Shown: piece by piece, positions 60,601 through 64,000 of the stretch | How the letters are laid out: the number at the start of each line of letters is the position of its first letter | How positions within the stretch are numbered: position 1 is the stretch's first letter | Source: Hevea brasiliensis | Taxonomy: Eukaryota > Streptophyta > Magnoliopsida > Malpighiales > Euphorbiaceae | Assembly: GCF_030052815.1 (NCBI RefSeq) | Contig: NC_079505.1 | Location: forward strand, 16,993,064-17,057,063 | Length of the DNA stretch: 64,000 bases | Direction: 5' to 3' | The notes under the pieces: generated by a model | Database searches by the model: none | Told to the model about the DNA's origin: nothing | Seen by the model: only the letters and a program-made list of their open reading frames with translations | Made by a program: the position numbers and the translations under genes

Positions 60601-62061
60601 AAAAACTGGAGCAGAAATGAATGGTGGATTACCCTCTAAATGTTGAGCATATGCAGCCACATGAGGGTTGTCATAGTCTATGCCTCCTCCATGAACCAAG
60701 CAATTTTCAAGTGGATCTTCCGGATATCTCTTTCTGAAGTGTTCTTCAACCAGCTCATCAATGATATCAATTCTCAAGCAAGTATCAGCTTCAGAATGAT
60801 GCTTCTTCATAGTGTTATTAATATTGAAAACCAATTGATCTTCACCAACTCTAAGAGTCAATTTTTCTCCCTTAACATCAATCAATGCTCCTGCTATAGC
60901 TAGAAAGGGTCTTCCCAAGATAATTGGGATATTAGAATCTTCCTCCATGTCCAAAATGACAAAGTCAACAGGTATATAGAACTTCCCAACCTTCAGAGGC
61001 ACATTCTCCAAAATCCCTTCAGGATACTTAATTGATCTGTTAGCTAACTGAAGAGAAATGTGGGTTGGCTTAAGATCTCCCATATTGAGCTTCTCATAAA
61101 TGGAGAGGGGCATAAGGCTAACACTAGCCCTTAAATCACATAAAGCTTTTGTAGAACATGATTCCCCAATGTGGCATGGAATTGAAAAACTTTCTGGATC
61201 CTTGAGCTTTGGAGGAAGTTTCCTTTGGAGGATAGCACTGCATTCTTCTGTCAAAGCCACAGTTTCATGGTCTTCAAGTTTCCTCTTGTTTGAGAGAATT
61301 TCTTTTAAAAATTTTGCATAAGAGGGCATTTGTGAAAGAGCATCAATAAAAGGCACATTTATGTAAAGCTTCTTCAAGACCTCTAAGAACTTTCCAAATT
61401 GCTTATCAAGCTTGGCTTTTTGAAATCTTTGTGGAAAGGGGAGTTGTGGCTTGTAAGGCTCTGGAGGTATATACTTTTCTTCCTTCTCTTCAATTTTCTC
61501 TTTACATTTTTCTGCACTTTCTTTCTCACTTTCTTGTTTTTCACTCTCCTCAGTTTCTTTCTCATTTTCTCTCTTCTCACTATTTTCACTTTTCTCATTT
61601 TTTTCACTCTTCTCATTATTTACAACTTTCCCACTTCTTAAAGTAATAGCTTGACACTGCTCTCTTGGGTTTTCTGGTTGACTTGGAAGCTTTCCAAAAG
61701 ACTTGGTACCTGAGGAAGATGCTTGTTGTGCAATATGATTTTCCAACATTCTGTTATGTGTTTGCATCTGTTCTAGCCTTGCTTTCATCTCTCTCATCTC
61801 CTCATCATATTTAGTTTGGTTAGCAAGAATCAGTTGTAATAAAGCTTCTGTAGTGGAACTTTGTTCTTGCTGTTTTGGTGAAGGATTCATATTTTTCTGC
61901 TGAAAATTAGGCAATGATTGCCTATTTTGCTGATATGGAATTCCTTGTTGCTGTTGTGGTTGAAAATTCTGATTTGGAACTTGACTTTGCTGATTTCCCC
62001 ATGAAAAGTTGGGATAATTCCTCCAAGTTGGATTATAAGTTTGAGAGTAAGGATTCCCCAT
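57606..62061 (-). pseudogene. Athila pol: protease, reverse transcriptase, RNase H, integrase
   Basis: A long frame runs from 62061 to an in-frame TAA at 58597-58599 (about 1154 codons), then resumes in the same frame to a TAG at 57967-57969 and again to a frameshift near 57730. Domain order: gag C-terminal Gln/Asn-rich and Lys/Glu-rich linkers, protease (CDLRASVSLMP, with Arg where the active site normally has Gly), reverse transcriptase (DYRKLN, MPFGLCNAPATFQ, catalytic FMDDF), RNase H (CDASNYAIGAVLG, ATTEKEFLAIVFALEKF), integrase zinc finger (HHCH..CDKC) and DDE core ([22 protein letters not shown]). The two stops fall at the zinc finger-core junction and after the core. As sequenced, no integrase-containing polyprotein can be made. 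Confidence 0.88.
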
Positions 62062-62099
62062 TTGTTTGTTTCCATAATTACCAACATATGCAGCTTGCT

Positions 62100-63183
62100 T
62101 TCCATAGTCTACTCCACAACTGGTAGTTCACTCTGCATAAGCAACTTGTTGTGAACTTCCAAATGATGATGATGAACTAACCAACATACTTAAATCTTCC
62201 ATCTTCTTAGCCAAAACATTTGTAAGTGCATCAAACTTTGCATTAATCATATTGAATGAATCAAGGTCATACATTCCAGCAGCTTGCCTTTTTTGAGTTG
62301 GAGCTGGTCCTCTTGGACTACTCCAAAGATGAGTATTCTTTGCAATTTTCTCCAATAGCTCATAAGCTTCATCTTCATTCTTCATAGTAAATTCTCCTCC
62401 TGTTTGAGCATCAATAATCCCTCTAATTGCAGGAGTAACATTGGTGTAAAAATTCTGGTTTATCATCCATTTTGGAATGGCATGATGTGGGCATTGTCTC
62501 TCTAATTCTTTCCATCTCATCCATGATTCATAGAGAGTTTCATCTTCTCTTGGTCTAAAAGCTGTCATTTAATTCCTCAATTCTTGAGTTTTTCCAGGTG
62601 GAAAATATTGTGCAAGAAATGCATCAGTGAGTTGCTCCCAATTTGTGATGGAGTTGTGAGGTAAAGAGTCAAGCCAATCCAATGCTCTATCTTTCAAAGA
62701 GAATGGGAATAGCTTCAATCTTGCTGCATCATCAGATACTCCAGGTTGTTTTTACATATCACGAATCATAGCAAACTTCTTTAAATGTGTGTGTGGATTT
62801 TCAGAAGGATGTCCCCCTAATTGAAAATTTTGAATCATTTGGAGAACTCCAAAATCCATCTTGTAACTATTTGCATCAATTCTTGGTCTTGCTATACTCT
62901 CTCTCAAGTCATCAAAACGAGGAAAAGCATGATCCATCATACTTCCCCTAGGCACATTAGCATTTACAACCTCTTCACCTTGGGCTGCATTTTCATTATT
63001 TCGATCATTTCCAGCATTACCGCCACCAATTCTAATTCTTTCATCAGCCACGTCTGCTTCTAATTCAGTTTCTCTCAAGGCTTCTTTTCTTTTTCTGGTT
63101 TCTTTCTTGTTGGCTTTACAAAATTTCTCAATTTCAGGATTAAACAATAAGGATGTGTCACTTGTGCTTCTAGCTCTTCTCAT
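62100..63183 (-). pseudogene. Athila gag
   Basis: It starts with ATG at 63183 (MRRARSTSDTSLLFNPEIEK), a start typical of Athila-type gag, in the same frame as pol. A retrotransposon gag region follows (SYKMDFGVLQMIQNF, ETLYESWMRWKELERQCPHH). In-frame stops occur at 62752-62754 (TAA), 62569-62571 (TAA) and 62128-62130 (TGA). The frame is otherwise maintained throughout, so decay is recent and by point mutation. Confidence 0.82.
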
Positions 63184-63293
63184 AAAAGATTAAGAGTACC
63201 TGAAAAAGAACAAACAAACACAAAATGAAAAGATAACAAAGATAAAACTATAAACAACTAAAATAATCAAGAATTCAATCTTAAACAAACAAC

Positions 63294-63311
63294 TCCCTGG
63301 CAACGGCGCCA
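63294..63311 (-). other. primer binding site, tRNA-Asp type
   Basis: Read on the minus strand the site is TGGCGCCGTTGCCAGGGA, complementary (with one mismatch expected) to the 3' end of plant tRNA-Asp. It starts 6 bases inside the LTR boundary at 63318. This primer is characteristic of Athila-type elements. Confidence 0.8.
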
Positions 63312-63317
63312 AAAACT

Positions 63318-64000
63318 TGATGTGGCCAAACACAAGTGCACGGGTCGTACAAGTAATATAGAAAAGTTATCGTTCCCACGAGGAGTTGAGTTAATGATTG
63401 AATTTTTGATATAAAAATTCTAACTAATTTGAACTATTTTTGAAATTAAAGTAATAAATTGATAGATATTGAAGTGTGAATTCTATGTGTATCTATTTAA
63501 CAATGTAATGATTAAACTAAAATTGCATCAAATTAAAATAAGCAAGTTGAAATATGGCAAAATTTAAAATGGCAAGCAATTAAATTCAATTGGAAATTAA
63601 CAATGATAAAAAGGCGATTCCGGAGTTCGGAAGTTCATATTCAAGCTATTTTGGGATTTTAAATTGGTTATCCAATCTTGTAGAACTTACGGGTTTTAAG
63701 GAGATTAATTCTTAAATCCTTTTGAATACCCTTTCGAGTGAGACAAAGAGTGCCTTAATCAATCTAATCCTACTTTCGTGGAGTTAGAGTTAATTAAGAC
63801 CCATTAGGTTCTTTAATTAATCTGTGAATCCTCTTAATCCTTAGTCTATTTCTAGATCTAAGTTAATTAAGTCCAATTTCTTGATTATCTATCACAAGGC
63901 CTTCTCCTTTCGGTGCCTCAACCATGGATTAAGAACATCACTTAATGGGATCCTACACTAAGCATGTCATTAAGCACATAAGAAATGAATAAAACTCATT
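63318..64000 (-). repeat. 5' LTR (right copy) of the Athila element, incomplete
   Basis: It begins TGATGTGGCC on the plus strand and matches 50513-51198 over the whole visible length with scattered substitutions and single-base indels. It runs off the window; by comparison with the left LTR about 930 bases are missing. Confidence 0.85.

Larger units (their letters stand above)
50513..64000 (-). mobile_element. Athila-type Ty3/gypsy retrotransposon, inserted in RTE LINE (right end outside window)
   Basis: The element is in minus orientation: 5' LTR at 63318 onward, tRNA-Asp-type primer site, gag, pol (protease, RT, RNase H, integrase), tandem-repeat array, ORF3, long 3' untranslated region, 3' LTR at 50513-52123. 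The length to the window end is 13.5 kb and at least ~0.9 kb of the right LTR is missing from view. The Athila assignment rests on the tRNA-Asp primer site, the extra ORF after integrase carrying an Athila-like plant transposon domain, and the pol text. Stops and frameshifts show that it cannot move by itself. The two LTRs are very similar over the ~680 bp visible in both, with only scattered differences, so the insertion is not ancient. Confidence 0.88.

Noticed and set aside
61383..61646. Lys/Arg- and Phe/Leu-rich frames over the gag-pol linker
   Set aside because: These are alternative-frame readings of the low-complexity Lys/Glu-rich linker of the Athila polyprotein.

Overview
The window looks like nuclear DNA of a eudicot plant. 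It has AT-rich intergenic DNA full of ATT, AT and AG microsatellites, spliced genes with GT-AG introns, a coiled-coil NBS-LRR resistance gene, and Athila-type and RTE-type retroelements. The general character suggests Malpighiales, perhaps Euphorbiaceae (rubber tree or cassava relatives), but that is an impression and not a demonstrated identification.

Layout. 1-7.6 kb: the end of an LTR-like repeat, a 470-bp MITE-like insertion with a 10-bp target duplication, and AT-rich intergenic DNA. 8.17-14.70 kb (+): an intact six-exon STICHEL-type gene (DnaX-like AAA+ protein, predicted 1271 aa). 15.0-15.4 kb (-): a small LRR gene fragment. 16.44-20.50 kb (+): an intact single-exon CNL resistance-like gene (1351 aa). 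21.74-22.84 kb (-): an intronless, frameshifted CCCH zinc-finger/WD40 pseudogene. 24.02-27.07 kb and 37.93-40.84 kb (-): two intact, duplicated seven-exon ankyrin-PGG membrane protein genes of the ACD6/ITN1 kind (745 aa each, identical exon lengths). Between them lie two related ~2.6-kb LTR-like elements, each with a perfect 5-bp target duplication, and an orphan third copy of the genes' upstream flank. 43.3-44.2 kb (-): a decayed RTE LINE 3' fragment. 48.1-50.5 kb (+): another RTE LINE, cut in its reverse transcriptase by a large Athila-type Ty3/gypsy element (minus orientation) that runs from 50,513 past the window end.

The Athila element has a 1.6-kb left LTR, a tRNA-Asp-type primer site beside the right LTR, gag, protease-RT-RNase H-integrase, and an Athila ORF3 (env-position) remnant. 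All of its coding parts are broken by stops or frameshifts. Between pol and ORF3 sits a ~73-bp tandem array of about ten units built around a near-palindromic TGCATAAGCTATGCA core. The same core recurs in the LTR and 3' UTR.

The host genes are not an operon-like system. The possible biological theme is defence: a CNL gene close to a pair of ACD6/ITN1-like ankyrin-TM genes. The most interesting observation is that the first exon of both ankyrin genes encodes a stretch resembling a Ty1/copia GAG N-terminal (DUF4219/UBN2-like) domain fused to the ankyrin-PGG protein. No prokaryotic systems, CRISPR arrays or convincing tRNA/rRNA genes are visible.
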